Shown here: in pieces, positions 1 to 6,046 of the stretch
Position numbering within the stretch: position 1 is the first letter of the stretch
How the letters are laid out: each line of letters starts with the position of its first letter
From: Olsenella sp.
Lineage (GTDB): Bacteria; Actinomycetota; Coriobacteriia; Coriobacteriales; Atopobiaceae
DNA: 6,730 nt
Assembly: GCA_015062715.1 (NCBI GenBank)
Contig: SUUD01000112.1
Location: 1-6,730, forward strand
Direction of reading: 5' to 3'
Notes under the pieces: generated by a model
Told to the model about the DNA's origin: nothing
Database searches by the model: none
What the model saw: the letters and a program-made list of their open reading frames with translations, nothing else
Translations under genes and position numbers: made by a program

Positions 1-686
1 ACTGCGGAAGCTGCGGCTACCCCGGCTGCGAGGGCTATGCCAAGGCCATGCTCAACGGCGCCGCCTGCAACTCGTGTGGGCCCGGTGGCGCCGCCGTGGC
101 CGCCCAGCTTGCCGAGTACCTGGGCGTCGATGCCGGCGAGGTCGCCGTCAAGCGTGCCATCGTCGCCTGCCGTGGTGCCAAGGACCGCTTGGTCATGAAG
201 GAGCGCGAGACCTACGAGGGCGCACCCAGCTGTCGTGTCTTTGCCACCATGGGCCACCTCTCCAACTCGTGCACCGACGGCTGTATCGGCTTTGGCGACT
301 GCGTGGCCACCTGCCCCTATGGCGCCCTCTCGCTCAACGAGAACAGCGTCGCCGTGGTCGACCCGTCGCTGTGCGTGGGCTGTGGTCTGTGCACCGAGGT
401 GTGCCCGCGCCACCTCATCAGCCTGCAGTCCAAGAACCACACCAACGCGGTGTCGTTCGTCCTGTGCCACAGCACGCTCATGGGCAAGAAGGCCAAGGAG
501 GCCTGCGCCAACACCTGCCTGGGCTGCCGCAAGTGCGTCAAGGCCTGCCCCAACGGCTGCATCACGGTCGAGAACAACGTCGCGAAGGTCGACATCACCA
601 ACTGCATCGGCTGCGGCAAGTGCCGCGAGGCCTGCCCGGCCGGCGCCCTCAACCCCATGGCCTGGGTCCCCAAGGCCCAGGAGTAG
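1..686 (+). CDS. rnfB: RnfB, electron-transport complex ferredoxin subunit (5' truncated by window edge)
   Basis: The reading frame is open from nt 3, so this is the C-terminal 227 residues of a longer protein; the first in-frame ATG at 48 is internal. It begins inside the N-terminal RnfB 4Fe-4S motif (fragment Cys1, 4, 9 and 25, with CGSCGYPGC then CGPGG). Conserved Cys56 and Cys77 follow, and then four ferredoxin motifs: Cys90/94/100/104, Cys124/127/130/134, Cys172/175/178/182 and Cys201/204/207/211, most of them CxxCxxCxxxCP. This many clusters matches clostridial-type RnfB. In that family RnfB takes electrons from reduced ferredoxin and feeds them to the membrane Rnf complex, which reduces NAD+ while pumping Na+ or H+. 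In the rnfCDGEAB order rnfB is last, which fits the terminator right behind it; rnfA would be expected just before the window. The family call is firm. The missing N-terminal membrane anchor cannot be checked here. Confidence 0.93.
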   Translation, partial: CGSCGYPGCEGYAKAMLNGAACNSCGPGGAAVAAQLAEYLGVDAGEVAVKRAIVACRGAKDRLVMKERETYEGAPSCRVFATMGHLSNSCTDGCIGFGDCVATCPYGALSLNENSVAVVDPSLCVGCGLCTEVCPRHLISLQSKNHTNAVSFVLCHSTLMGKKAKEACANTCLGCRKCVKACPNGCITVENNVAKVDITNCIGCGKCREACPAGALNPMAWVPKAQE

Positions 687-710
687 GTCCGTCTCAGGGG
701 ACGTGGCTCG

Positions 711-745
711 CGGGGCCGTCGGTTTCGTCCGGCGGCCCCGTTTGC
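711..745 (+). terminator. Hairpin terminator after rnfB
   Basis: Arms 711-721 and 730-740 pair over 11 bp with one G.U wobble, mostly G:C pairs, around an 8-nt loop. TTT follows at 741-743. It lies 25 nt past the rnfB stop, where an intrinsic terminator would be expected. The T-tract is short, so termination may be incomplete. Confidence 0.7.
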
Positions 746-805
746 GTGCGGCGGGGGGGGTTGTGCCGCCGTCAGGCACGTAGTCGCGCGATGGGTGGTT
801 GGCGA

Positions 806-889
806 TTTTCGGACAATTTGGAATCGAGATATTTCTGACCTGCGGAAACGCAAGATCTTATGTAAACCAGCCCGTGAAATGTCCGAAAA
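806..889. repeat. Long-armed inverted repeat in AT-richer spacer
   Basis: TTTTCGGACA at 806-815 is perfectly complementary to TGTCCGAAAA at 880-889. The pairing extends by TTT/AAA (817-819 with 877-879) if A816 bulges out. Between the arms lies a small hairpin, TGCG-GAAA-CGCA (841-852), with a GNRA-type loop. The block is clearly less GC-rich than its surroundings. It lies between the 3' ends of rnfB and a minus-strand hydrolase gene, so it is not an obvious promoter for either. It could be a small mobile palindromic repeat, a structured RNA, or a paired protein-binding site. No T-tract supports a terminator. Confidence 0.45.
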
Positions 890-917
890 GTGAGTCGGGG
901 GACCACGCGGGACGGGC

Positions 918-955
918 GTCGCTGCAGCCCATGGGCGGGCGTATGGGACTGCGAC
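918..955 (-). other. Imperfect hairpin just past the minus-strand hydrolase gene (weak terminator candidate)
   Basis: GTCGC (918-922) pairs with GCGAC (951-955), and CCCAT (928-932) pairs with ATGGG (943-947), with bulges between the two helices. It lies 14 nt downstream of the hydrolase stop in its transcription direction. No U-tract follows on the minus strand, so a terminator role is only a guess. Confidence 0.25.
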
Positions 956-968
956 CCGGGCAAGCCAC

Positions 969-1706
969 CTAGTCCGCCAGCTCGGCGATTGCCTCGGCGG
1001 TCTGCTCCCACTGCTCCTCAGGAGAGACAGTCGCCTCACCGTCGCCGTCCTGCTCGCCATAGCTGCCGAACTGGGCGTGGTTGCCGCCGTCGAGCTCGAG
1101 CTCGCGCGCCTCGGCGGGCAGCAGCTCCCTCGCCTCGTCGTACCTCGAGCGGTTGAGCACGCCGTCGTTGGTGCCCGCGATGCAAAGGACCTGCTCGGAG
1201 GTGTCGGAGAGGTCGACCATCGGGTAGGCCGCCAGGAGCACGACGCCCTCATACTCGTCGAGGTGGTCCGCAAGGTAGCTCGACGCCGCCACGCCTCCCA
1301 GCGAGTGCCCGCCCAGGTACCACTCGTCCACCTCGGGGAACTGCCCCGTCACGCCGTCGGCAGCGTCCGTGTCGAGAATGGCGAGGTTAAAGGCAGGCTG
1401 GAGGAGAACGCAGAGCACGCCCCGCTCGGCGCATTCGAGAAGGAGGGGCGCATAGGCCTCGGGCTCGACCTTGCCGCCCGGGTAGAAGATGAGGCCAAGG
1501 CGGGGGTCCTGCGGGACAAAGGCGACGGAGCCGTCGTCCATCGCCGTCACCTCGACGTCGCTTGTCCCGAGAAGCGCCTCCTGGGCCACGGCGTCGGCGT
1601 GGTAGAAGTCGCCCACATACCAGAAGAAGGCCCCGGCGAGCAGGGCCATCACAAGCACGATCACCGAAAGGACGCGTCGTGCCGTCCGTCGCCCGTCATG
1701 TGCCAT
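969..1706 (-). CDS. Membrane-anchored alpha/beta-hydrolase (245 aa)
   Basis: A predicted serine hydrolase that is probably tethered to the outer face of the membrane. Residues 11-31 form one hydrophobic segment after an Arg-rich start (GRRTARR), acting as an uncleaved anchor or signal peptide. The rest has alpha/beta-hydrolase features: FYPGG at 74-78 as the oxyanion-loop region, the nucleophile elbow GHSLGG with Ser135, Asp181 in AGTNDG, and His210 in DGGNHAQFG. The Ser-Asp-His triad is complete and in the right order. The pattern resembles the short abhydrolase_5-type proteins annotated as hydrolases or lipases; the substrate cannot be read from the sequence. The ATG at 1706 has a strong Shine-Dalgarno (GGGAGGTGA) about 8 nt upstream. 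It lies 51 nt behind another hydrolase gene on the same strand, so the two are probably co-transcribed. Confidence 0.88.
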   Translation of the reverse strand: MAHDGRRTARRVLSVIVLVMALLAGAFFWYVGDFYHADAVAQEALLGTSDVEVTAMDDGSVAFVPQDPRLGLIFYPGGKVEPEAYAPLLLECAERGVLCVLLQPAFNLAILDTDAADGVTGQFPEVDEWYLGGHSLGGVAASSYLADHLDEYEGVVLLAAYPMVDLSDTSEQVLCIAGTNDGVLNRSRYDEARELLPAEARELELDGGNHAQFGSYGEQDGDGEATVSPEEQWEQTAEAIAELAD

Positions 1707-1757
1707 GTTGCCTCACCTCCCTCGAACACTGTAGCAAACGAGTGCCGGCAGGAGGTG

Positions 1758-2549
1758 CTACGCCGACACGCCCATCTTCTCGTCGATGGCGGCAAGTACC
1801 GTGTCAGTCCACGTGCTCCCAAAGAGCCACTCCTCGTGCTGCATGTCAAAGGGCATGAGGTCGGGCTCGCGAAAGTGTCGCAGGTAGCGGCGCTTGTACT
1901 CGCCCTTGGGGTCCATGCGCAGCGCGTGGATCACGTGGATGGTGGTGCCATCCCGGTGGATGCCGTCCGCAAGCGGCGTCACGTAGTCAGAGTAGAACTC
2001 GCGCGAGATGGTCTTGGGGTGCATGTTGGCAAAGCTTCTCGAGAACTCCTCCAAAAACGAGCGCATCTCATCGCTGTCCTCGTCCGCATAGAGTGCCTTC
2101 GCCAGCTTGTCCACCAGCTTCTGGCGCTTCTTCTCGCTTTTGGCGGCGCCCGAGAGCATGGGTCCCACGATCATGGTCATGATGCGCGCGACGATGGGGG
2201 AGCCCTGGTCCAGGTCGGAGCTGCCAATAAAGGCGTGGTCAACGTGGACGCGGCCGCGCTGCACGAGAAGCGCCGCGAAGGAGCCGCCCAGCGAGCTGCC
2301 ATACGCCCCGTCCACATGCCCGTTATGGCGCTCGATGAGGTAGTCCTCGATCTTCTCGTAGACCTCGAGGACGCTCGTGAAGCAGATAGAGGGGTCTCCC
2401 TCGAAGCCGTCGTAGTTGACGCAGACGAGGTGGTAGCGCTGGGCGAGCTCGTCAATGACGCGCGCGAAGTTGATCTGCCAGGTGCAGGCGGTGCCGGGCA
2501 GCAGCACCATCGTCTTGCCGTCCTCGAGGCCCATCTCGGTGAATTGCAT
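1758..2549 (-). CDS. Cytosolic alpha/beta-hydrolase (263 aa)
   Basis: A predicted alpha/beta-hydrolase with no signal peptide or TM segment. Visible features, counted from the ATG at 2549: LLPGTACTW (16-24) as the oxyanion-loop region, the elbow GSSLGG with nucleophile Ser86, Asp213 in RMDPKGE and His238 in DMQHEEWLF as likely triad members. A charged helical insert at about 136-175 (AAKSEKKRQK onwards) is a probable cap domain. The frame also contains an ATG at 2597, but that has no ribosome-binding site. The ATG at 2549 has GAGGGA about 7 nt upstream and starts close to the first strand, so it is preferred. The protein is only distantly like its downstream neighbour, so this looks like an operon of two hydrolases rather than a recent duplication. 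Substrate unknown. Confidence 0.85.
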   Translation of the reverse strand: MQFTEMGLEDGKTMVLLPGTACTWQINFARVIDELAQRYHLVCVNYDGFEGDPSICFTSVLEVYEKIEDYLIERHNGHVDGAYGSSLGGSFAALLVQRGRVHVDHAFIGSSDLDQGSPIVARIMTMIVGPMLSGAAKSEKKRQKLVDKLAKALYADEDSDEMRSFLEEFSRSFANMHPKTISREFYSDYVTPLADGIHRDGTTIHVIHALRMDPKGEYKRRYLRHFREPDLMPFDMQHEEWLFGSTWTDTVLAAIDEKMGVSA

Positions 2550-2594
2550 GGCTCGTTCCCTCACATGCCGGCTTTGGTGATAAGTTAACCGTAG

Positions 2595-2650
2595 CATACT
2601 CTTAGACCCCTGCCGATTCTAACCTCATGCCGGGTGATCGCAGGTAGAAT
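2595..2650. promoter_or_regulatory. Divergent promoter region between hydrolase operon and polyferredoxin gene
   Basis: This is the only space between two genes transcribed away from each other. On the plus strand TAGAAT (2645-2650) is a good -10 match about 27 nt before the polyferredoxin start. On the minus strand there are two -10-like hexamers, TAGAAT (2621-2616) and TATGCT (about 2597-2592). No convincing -35 box pairs with any of them, so the exact promoters are uncertain; only their general location is supported. Confidence 0.4.
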
Positions 2651-2663
2651 GGTGCCAATGCCC

Positions 2664-2670
2664 GGAGAGG
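2664..2670 (+). promoter_or_regulatory. Ribosome-binding site that decides the polyferredoxin start
   Basis: GGAGAGG directly abuts the ATG at 2671, which is too close for initiation there, but stands 6 nt before the next in-frame ATG at 2677. The second ATG is therefore taken as the start. Confidence 0.65.
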
Positions 2671-2676
2671 ATGCCC

Positions 2677-3498
2677 ATGCGCCGCTATGCCCCGTCAGTC
2701 ATCATGTTTGCCATCTTCGAGGTGGTGGCGGTGACGCTGTGGCTTGCCAAGGACAACCTCTTCTACCTGCTCAACTTCTCCTACATGGGGACCTGCCTCG
2801 CCGTGGGCCTGGCGCTCTTTGTCGCCGGATGGCCGCACGCACGGCGCTTCGTGCAGTTTGCCGTGGGCTCGTACATGCTTGTCTACCTGGGGCTCATCTG
2901 CCAGGAGAACATGCAGATCGAGGGCTTCTGGTACTACCTCTTCTCGGGCGTGTTCGAGGCCGCGACCATCCACTACGCGGTCGCGAAGATCTTTGGGCCC
3001 GTCATCTTTGGGCGCGGCTGGTGCGGCTACGCCTGCTGGACGGCCATGGTGCTCGACCTCTTGCCCTTCAGGCGTCCCGAGGGCCCGCGCAAGGGTTGGG
3101 GATGGGCTCGCTACGTCACCTTTGCGCTGAGCCTTGCGCTGGTCACGGGCCTGTTCCTCATGCACGTCGCCAACCTGGAGCGCATCATGTTCTGGCTCTT
3201 TGTGGCCGGGAACGTCCTGTACTACGTCGTGGGCATCGCGCTGGCCTTCGCCCTGCGCGACAACCGCGCGTTCTGCAAGTACCTGTGCCCCGTCACCGTG
3301 TTTCTCAAGCCGGCGAGCAGCCTTGCCCTCGTGCGCATCCACTGCGATGAGGCGGCCTGCGTGCACTGCGGAAAGTGCCTGCGCGTCTGCCCCATGAACG
3401 TGGAGGTCAACCGGGAGGGCCGCGATCGCGCCAACGCCACCGAGTGCATCCTCTGCATGGAGTGCGTGAGGGAGTGCCCCGTCAAGGCCCTGCACTGA
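2677..3498 (+). CDS. NapH/CcoG-like membrane protein with two 4Fe-4S motifs (273 aa)
   Basis: An integral membrane iron-sulfur protein, probably passing electrons between a membrane donor and a cytoplasmic partner. Hydrophobic segments lie at about 7-24, 30-50, 59-75, 84-105, 145-165 and 170-193. Paired cysteines of the polyferredoxin family occur at Cys116/Cys120 (GRGWCGYACW) and Cys200/Cys204 (RAFCKYLCP). The C-terminal domain has two ferredoxin motifs, Cys228/231/234/238-Pro and Cys257/260/263/267-Pro. This layout is that of the Fer4_5 proteins related to NapH, CcoG and YccM. No nitrate reductase, cytochrome oxidase or FMN-binding partner gene is nearby, so the physiological partner is unknown; Rnf genes lie about 2 kb upstream but are separated by other genes and a terminator. 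The family call is strong and the role is inferred. Confidence 0.85.
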   Translation: MRRYAPSVIMFAIFEVVAVTLWLAKDNLFYLLNFSYMGTCLAVGLALFVAGWPHARRFVQFAVGSYMLVYLGLICQENMQIEGFWYYLFSGVFEAATIHYAVAKIFGPVIFGRGWCGYACWTAMVLDLLPFRRPEGPRKGWGWARYVTFALSLALVTGLFLMHVANLERIMFWLFVAGNVLYYVVGIALAFALRDNRAFCKYLCPVTVFLKPASSLALVRIHCDEAACVHCGKCLRVCPMNVEVNREGRDRANATECILCMECVRECPVKALH

Positions 3499-3561
3499 CG
3501 ACGAGGACCCGTATACCGCTTGCCGGATAGACAGGGGAGACGGGCCTCCACGGGTGCTGGC

Positions 3562-3605
3562 CCCAAACGAATTGGTAATAATCGTGGGTAATACTCGTGT
3601 TTGGG
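3562..3605 (+). promoter_or_regulatory. Putative control region of the sigma-factor operon: tandem 13-bp repeat inside an inverted repeat
   Basis: GGTAATAATCGTG (3574-3586) is followed directly by GGTAATACTCGTG (3587-3599), identical at 12 of 13 positions. The pair is enclosed by CCCAAAC (3562-3568) and GTTTGGG (3599-3605). The block is AT-rich against GC-rich flanks and ends 35 nt before the sigma start codon. AATAAT (3577-3582) could be a -10 box, but no good -35 box lies at the right distance, as would fit an activated or alternative-sigma promoter. A regulator site or an autoregulated promoter are both possible. Confidence 0.45.
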
Positions 3606-3640
3606 TCTGAAGCCGTGCTGCAGGGAGGGGGTGGCGGTGG

Positions 3641-4195
3641 GTGCCCGAGTCTGACGAGGCGATCTATCGTCGCTACCTCACGTCCGGAAACGAGGATGAC
3701 CTGCGGATACTTCTTACGCGCTACCGTGAGGGGCTCACGCTCTTTGCCTACGGGACCCTGCGCGACCTCGATGAGGCCGAGGAGGTCATGATCGACGCCC
3801 TTGCGGTGGTTGCCTCCGGGACCTCGCGCTTTGACGGGCGAAGCAGCTTTCGCACCTGGCTCTTCTCGATTGCCCGCAAGCTTGCGGCGAGCCGGGTGCG
3901 CAGGCGTCGCTTCTTTCTTGAGCCCCTGCGTGACCAGGCGGACGAGGAGCTGCCACCGCCCGACTTCGATATTCTGGCCGAGGAACGAAACCGGGCCCTC
4001 TACCAGGCGCTCAATCGAATCTCTCCCGACTATCGACAGGTGCTCTACCTGCTTTACTTCGAGGAGATGGAAATTGAGGAGGCCGCCCGCGTCATGCGGA
4101 AGAGCGTCCGGCAGGTCTACAATCTCTCCTATAGGGGCAAGCAGGCCCTGAGGGAGATGTTGGCAAGGATGGGAATCACCGATGCGGACGTATGA
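3641..4195 (+). CDS. ECF-like RNA polymerase sigma-70 factor (184 aa)
   Basis: A small two-domain sigma factor that would direct RNA polymerase to a dedicated regulon. Region 2 spans about 8-90: DLDEAEEVMIDALAVV (42-57) is the core-binding helix and SSFRTWLFSIARKLAASRVRR (68-88) covers the -10-recognition part. An acidic, Pro-rich linker (about 97-112) leads to region 4 at about 118-176, where SPDYRQVLYLLYFEEMEIEEAA and VRQVYNLSYRGKQAL form the helix-turn-helix for the -35 element. Length and layout fit ECF or ECF-like factors; the group cannot be assigned by eye. The start is GTG, the only start codon between the upstream in-frame stop at 3608 and region 2; the GGGAGG Shine-Dalgarno lies a rather long 12 nt away. 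It heads a cluster with a small membrane protein and a PrsW-like protease, a context typical of a sigma factor held inactive at the membrane. Confidence 0.88.
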   Translation: MPESDEAIYRRYLTSGNEDDLRILLTRYREGLTLFAYGTLRDLDEAEEVMIDALAVVASGTSRFDGRSSFRTWLFSIARKLAASRVRRRRFFLEPLRDQADEELPPPDFDILAEERNRALYQALNRISPDYRQVLYLLYFEEMEIEEAARVMRKSVRQVYNLSYRGKQALREMLARMGITDADV

Positions 4196-4493
4196 CGAGC
4201 AGCTCGGGCAGGTCATGGCCCGTGCGAGCCGCCTCAGGGCGCACGCCTCCGCGCGCCGCGCCGCCACCTTCGACGCGGTGGCGACAGCCGCCTGCCTCGC
4301 GCTCCTCTGCTTCGTCTTCACCACCATCCCGAGGCTCGATACCGCTGCAGGCGAGCTGGCAGGCGCCCAGTATGGCAGCCTCGTCCTCACGGGTCCCGCC
4401 TTGAGCTACGTGGTCATCTGCGTGCTTGCCTTCCTTCTGGGCGTTTTCGTGACCCTGCTCGTCATGCATGTCCGCCGCTGGCGCGGGAAGTGA
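4182..4493 (+). CDS. Small two-TM protein after the sigma gene, candidate anti-sigma (103 aa)
   Basis: No known family is recognised. The first 29 residues are basic and helical (DEQLGQVMARASRLRAHASARR). TM1 lies at about 30-50, a short loop with TAAGELAGAQYGS at 51-72, TM2 at about 73-96, and the tail is MHVRRWRGK. Positive charges at both ends place N and C termini in the cytoplasm. The gene starts inside the sigma gene (14-nt overlap), so the two are translationally coupled, which is the usual position of an anti-sigma gene. There is no HxxxCxxC zinc motif of classical anti-sigma factors. A second protein of the same design lies at 6047-6421, matching in the N-terminal DE-x-L...R-x-x-R-(L/I)-R motif and in the AF-x-LG-xx-VTLL segment of TM2. 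An anti-sigma or protease-substrate role is inferred from position only. Confidence 0.72.
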   Translation: MRTYDEQLGQVMARASRLRAHASARRAATFDAVATAACLALLCFVFTTIPRLDTAAGELAGAQYGSLVLTGPALSYVVICVLAFLLGVFVTLLVMHVRRWRGK

Positions 4494-4502
4494 GACGGCG
4501 GG

Positions 4503-5288
4503 ATGAGCGCACTCATCCTGTCAGCCGACCTCATCGAGCTTGCTGCGCTGCTGGGCATCGTCCTGTATCTCTTTAACCATGCCGACGACAGCGAGCGCCG
4601 ATCGCCCATCATGCTCCTCGCCTTCTCCTATGCGGTCCTCTTTGTGAGCAACCTCTACTGGGTCGCGCATGAGCTGATGACGAGGGAGGCCATCTACGAG
4701 TTCTCGGCCATAGACATAGCCTCGGCGGGCCTCTACCTGCTGGCAGGTGCGTCGCTGGGAATGATGCTCAGGAGGGAGGAGGGGCTCGACGTTCCCGTAT
4801 GCGTGGGGTCTGGCGCCTTTGCCCTGGGCCAGGGGGTGCTATGGCTCATCTGGACCGGGGCGTGGTTCAAGGACCTTGTGGGCTGCCTGCCCACGTGGTA
4901 CCTGACCTACTACGTCGTGTGCGCGCTCAAGGTCACGCGGGCGTTCTCGAAGGGGGAGCGAATTGCCCTCGCGGCCTTCTCCCTCAGCGTCTTTGCCCTG
5001 CAGGCCTGGGGCTTTGTCGCTCGCGACACGTACGGTAGCCTGCTTGACGCTGGCAGCGGAATCGTCTGCCTTGCCGTCACGGCCTATCTTGCGGTGCGCC
5101 TGTGGAGGTCTTGGCAGGGTCCGAAGGCGCTGGGGCAGACCGTGGCGCTCGCCTTTGCCGTTGTCGACTGGACCTTCTCGTCCATGTACCTCATGTATGA
5201 CCCGCTCTACTCGGTGTTTCTCCTGCTCTCGTCGGTAGCCCTTGTGATCGTCGGCATCGCCGTGGTCAGGAAGGTCGAAGCCGCATGA
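4503..5288 (+). CDS. Polytopic membrane protein, about nine TM segments, unknown family (261 aa)
   Basis: Almost entirely hydrophobic, with segments at about 3-24, 35-56, 68-88, 98-119, 125-144, 154-173, 181-200, 211-230 and 234-255, joined by short loops. No transporter signature, nucleotide-binding motif or metal-binding cluster is evident. Aromatic and acidic residues occur in or near membrane segments (NLYWVAHE 50-57, VVDWTFSSMYLMYDP 220-234). The gene begins 9 nt after the two-TM gene, with only a weak ribosome-binding site (GGGAAG or GGCGGG), and overlaps the PrsW-like gene by 4 nt. Tight coupling suggests that it works with the sigma factor and the protease, perhaps as a membrane sensor or protease partner. 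That role is inference; the sequence shows only an integral membrane protein. Confidence 0.75.
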   Translation: MSALILSADLIELAALLGIVLYLFNHADDSERRSPIMLLAFSYAVLFVSNLYWVAHELMTREAIYEFSAIDIASAGLYLLAGASLGMMLRREEGLDVPVCVGSGAFALGQGVLWLIWTGAWFKDLVGCLPTWYLTYYVVCALKVTRAFSKGERIALAAFSLSVFALQAWGFVARDTYGSLLDAGSGIVCLAVTAYLAVRLWRSWQGPKALGQTVALAFAVVDWTFSSMYLMYDPLYSVFLLLSSVALVIVGIAVVRKVEAA

Positions 5289-5932
5289 TCTACTCCGAGA
5301 ACATCCTGCTGTGCATTGCGATCCCGCTCGCGGTCGCCCTCGTCTTCTTGCGCGGGAGCGTGCAGCGCTTCACGTTCTCCTTCCTCGCAGGCATGGTCGT
5401 CTGCCTGCTCTCGGCCTATATCAGCGGATACGTGGGGCTTGTCGCACAGGCCAGCGTGACGGACACCGCCATCTACTTCTCGCCCGTCATAGAGGAGACC
5501 ATGAAGCTGCTGCCGGCCGTGTTCTACCTCTACCTGTTCGAGCCGGACGAGAGGGAGACGGTGCTGTGCGCCGTTGCCCTGGGTGCCGGCTTCGCCACCT
5601 TCGAGAACTGCTGCTACCTGCTTGCTACGGGGTCCGAAAGCCTGAGGTTCACGCTGGTGAGGGGCCTTGCTGTGGGCGTCATGCACGTCGTGAGCATGGT
5701 GGCGGTGTCGCTGGGGATGCTGCTCGCCCGGCGCTATCGCACGCCGCCGCTCTCGGGCGTCGTCGGCTCGCTTGCCATGTCCACCACCTTCCACGCCCTC
5801 TACAACCTGCTTGTCTCGGAGCCGGGCATGACGTCGTATGCGGGCTATGTCCTCCCGCTGCTCATGACGGGCATCCTCTACCTGCCCTATCGTCGCATGG
5901 TGAGGGGCGGGGGGTTGGCGCCCGATCGATGA
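5285..5932 (+). CDS. PrsW-family intramembrane protease (215 aa)
   Basis: A polytopic protein with the conserved PrsW motifs in order: EETMK (Glu70, Glu71, Lys74) in PVIEETMKLLPA, FENCCYL (Glu107, Asn108) after GAGFAT, His134 in VGVMHVVSM, and His170/Asn174 in TTFHALYN. These polar residues sit in predicted TM helices and are the presumed active site shared with the CPBP/Rce1 superfamily. In Bacillus subtilis PrsW makes the first cut in the anti-sigma factor RsiW, starting the cascade that frees SigW. Co-occurrence here with an ECF-like sigma factor and a small membrane protein makes a similar role plausible. The ATG overlaps the preceding stop as ATGA and has AGGAAGG (5268-5274) ten nt upstream. 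Length is in the usual range and all motif residues are present, so it looks functional. Its substrate is unknown. Confidence 0.87.
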   Translation: MIYSENILLCIAIPLAVALVFLRGSVQRFTFSFLAGMVVCLLSAYISGYVGLVAQASVTDTAIYFSPVIEETMKLLPAVFYLYLFEPDERETVLCAVALGAGFATFENCCYLLATGSESLRFTLVRGLAVGVMHVVSMVAVSLGMLLARRYRTPPLSGVVGSLAMSTTFHALYNLLVSEPGMTSYAGYVLPLLMTGILYLPYRRMVRGGGLAPDR

Positions 5933-5946
5933 CCCCCTGAGGACGT

Positions 5947-5973
5947 GGGCGGGGACAATCCTGCCCGAGTTTC
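5947..5973 (+). terminator. Weak hairpin after the PrsW-like gene
   Basis: GGGCGGG (5947-5953) pairs with CCTGCCC (5960-5966) over 7 bp with one G.U, closing a 6-nt loop, and GAGTTTC follows. It stands 14 nt past the stop. It could attenuate transcription between the two halves of the cluster; the T-run is too poor for a firm terminator call. Confidence 0.35.
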
Positions 5974-6046
5974 AAAAATAGGTGAGAAAAGCGCCCGTCT
6001 GGTGCGACCAATCGACGAAGGGTAGGTCCGCCAGAGGGGTGCAGTC

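Noticed and set aside
753..760. A run of eight G as a possible phase-variation tract or quadruplex.
   Set aside because: A single run cannot form a standard quadruplex, and it lies between convergent genes where slippage would change no reading frame or promoter.
317..1273. A 318-codon minus-strand frame spanning the rnfB end and the hydrolase end.
   Set aside because: It runs antisense through rnfB ferredoxin motifs, the terminator and the spacer, and its Ser/Arg/Thr-rich product is a frame artefact.
1077..2588. A 503-codon open frame on the plus strand across both hydrolase genes.
   Set aside because: It is antisense to two genes with full catalytic motifs. Its translation is rich in Arg, His, Val and Ala without domain motifs, as expected for a mirror frame in GC-rich DNA.
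2550..2597. An N-terminal extension of the cytosolic hydrolase from the ATG at 2597.
   Set aside because: That ATG has no ribosome-binding site and overlaps a likely promoter, while the ATG at 2549 has GAGGGA at good spacing.
3541..3564. GGGCC...GGCCC hairpin after the polyferredoxin gene as a terminator.
   Set aside because: The stem is only 5 bp with a 12-nt loop, and no T-tract follows.
3482..4390. A 302-codon minus-strand frame covering the sigma gene.
   Set aside because: It is antisense to a clear sigma factor, crosses its control region, and shows no recognisable domain.
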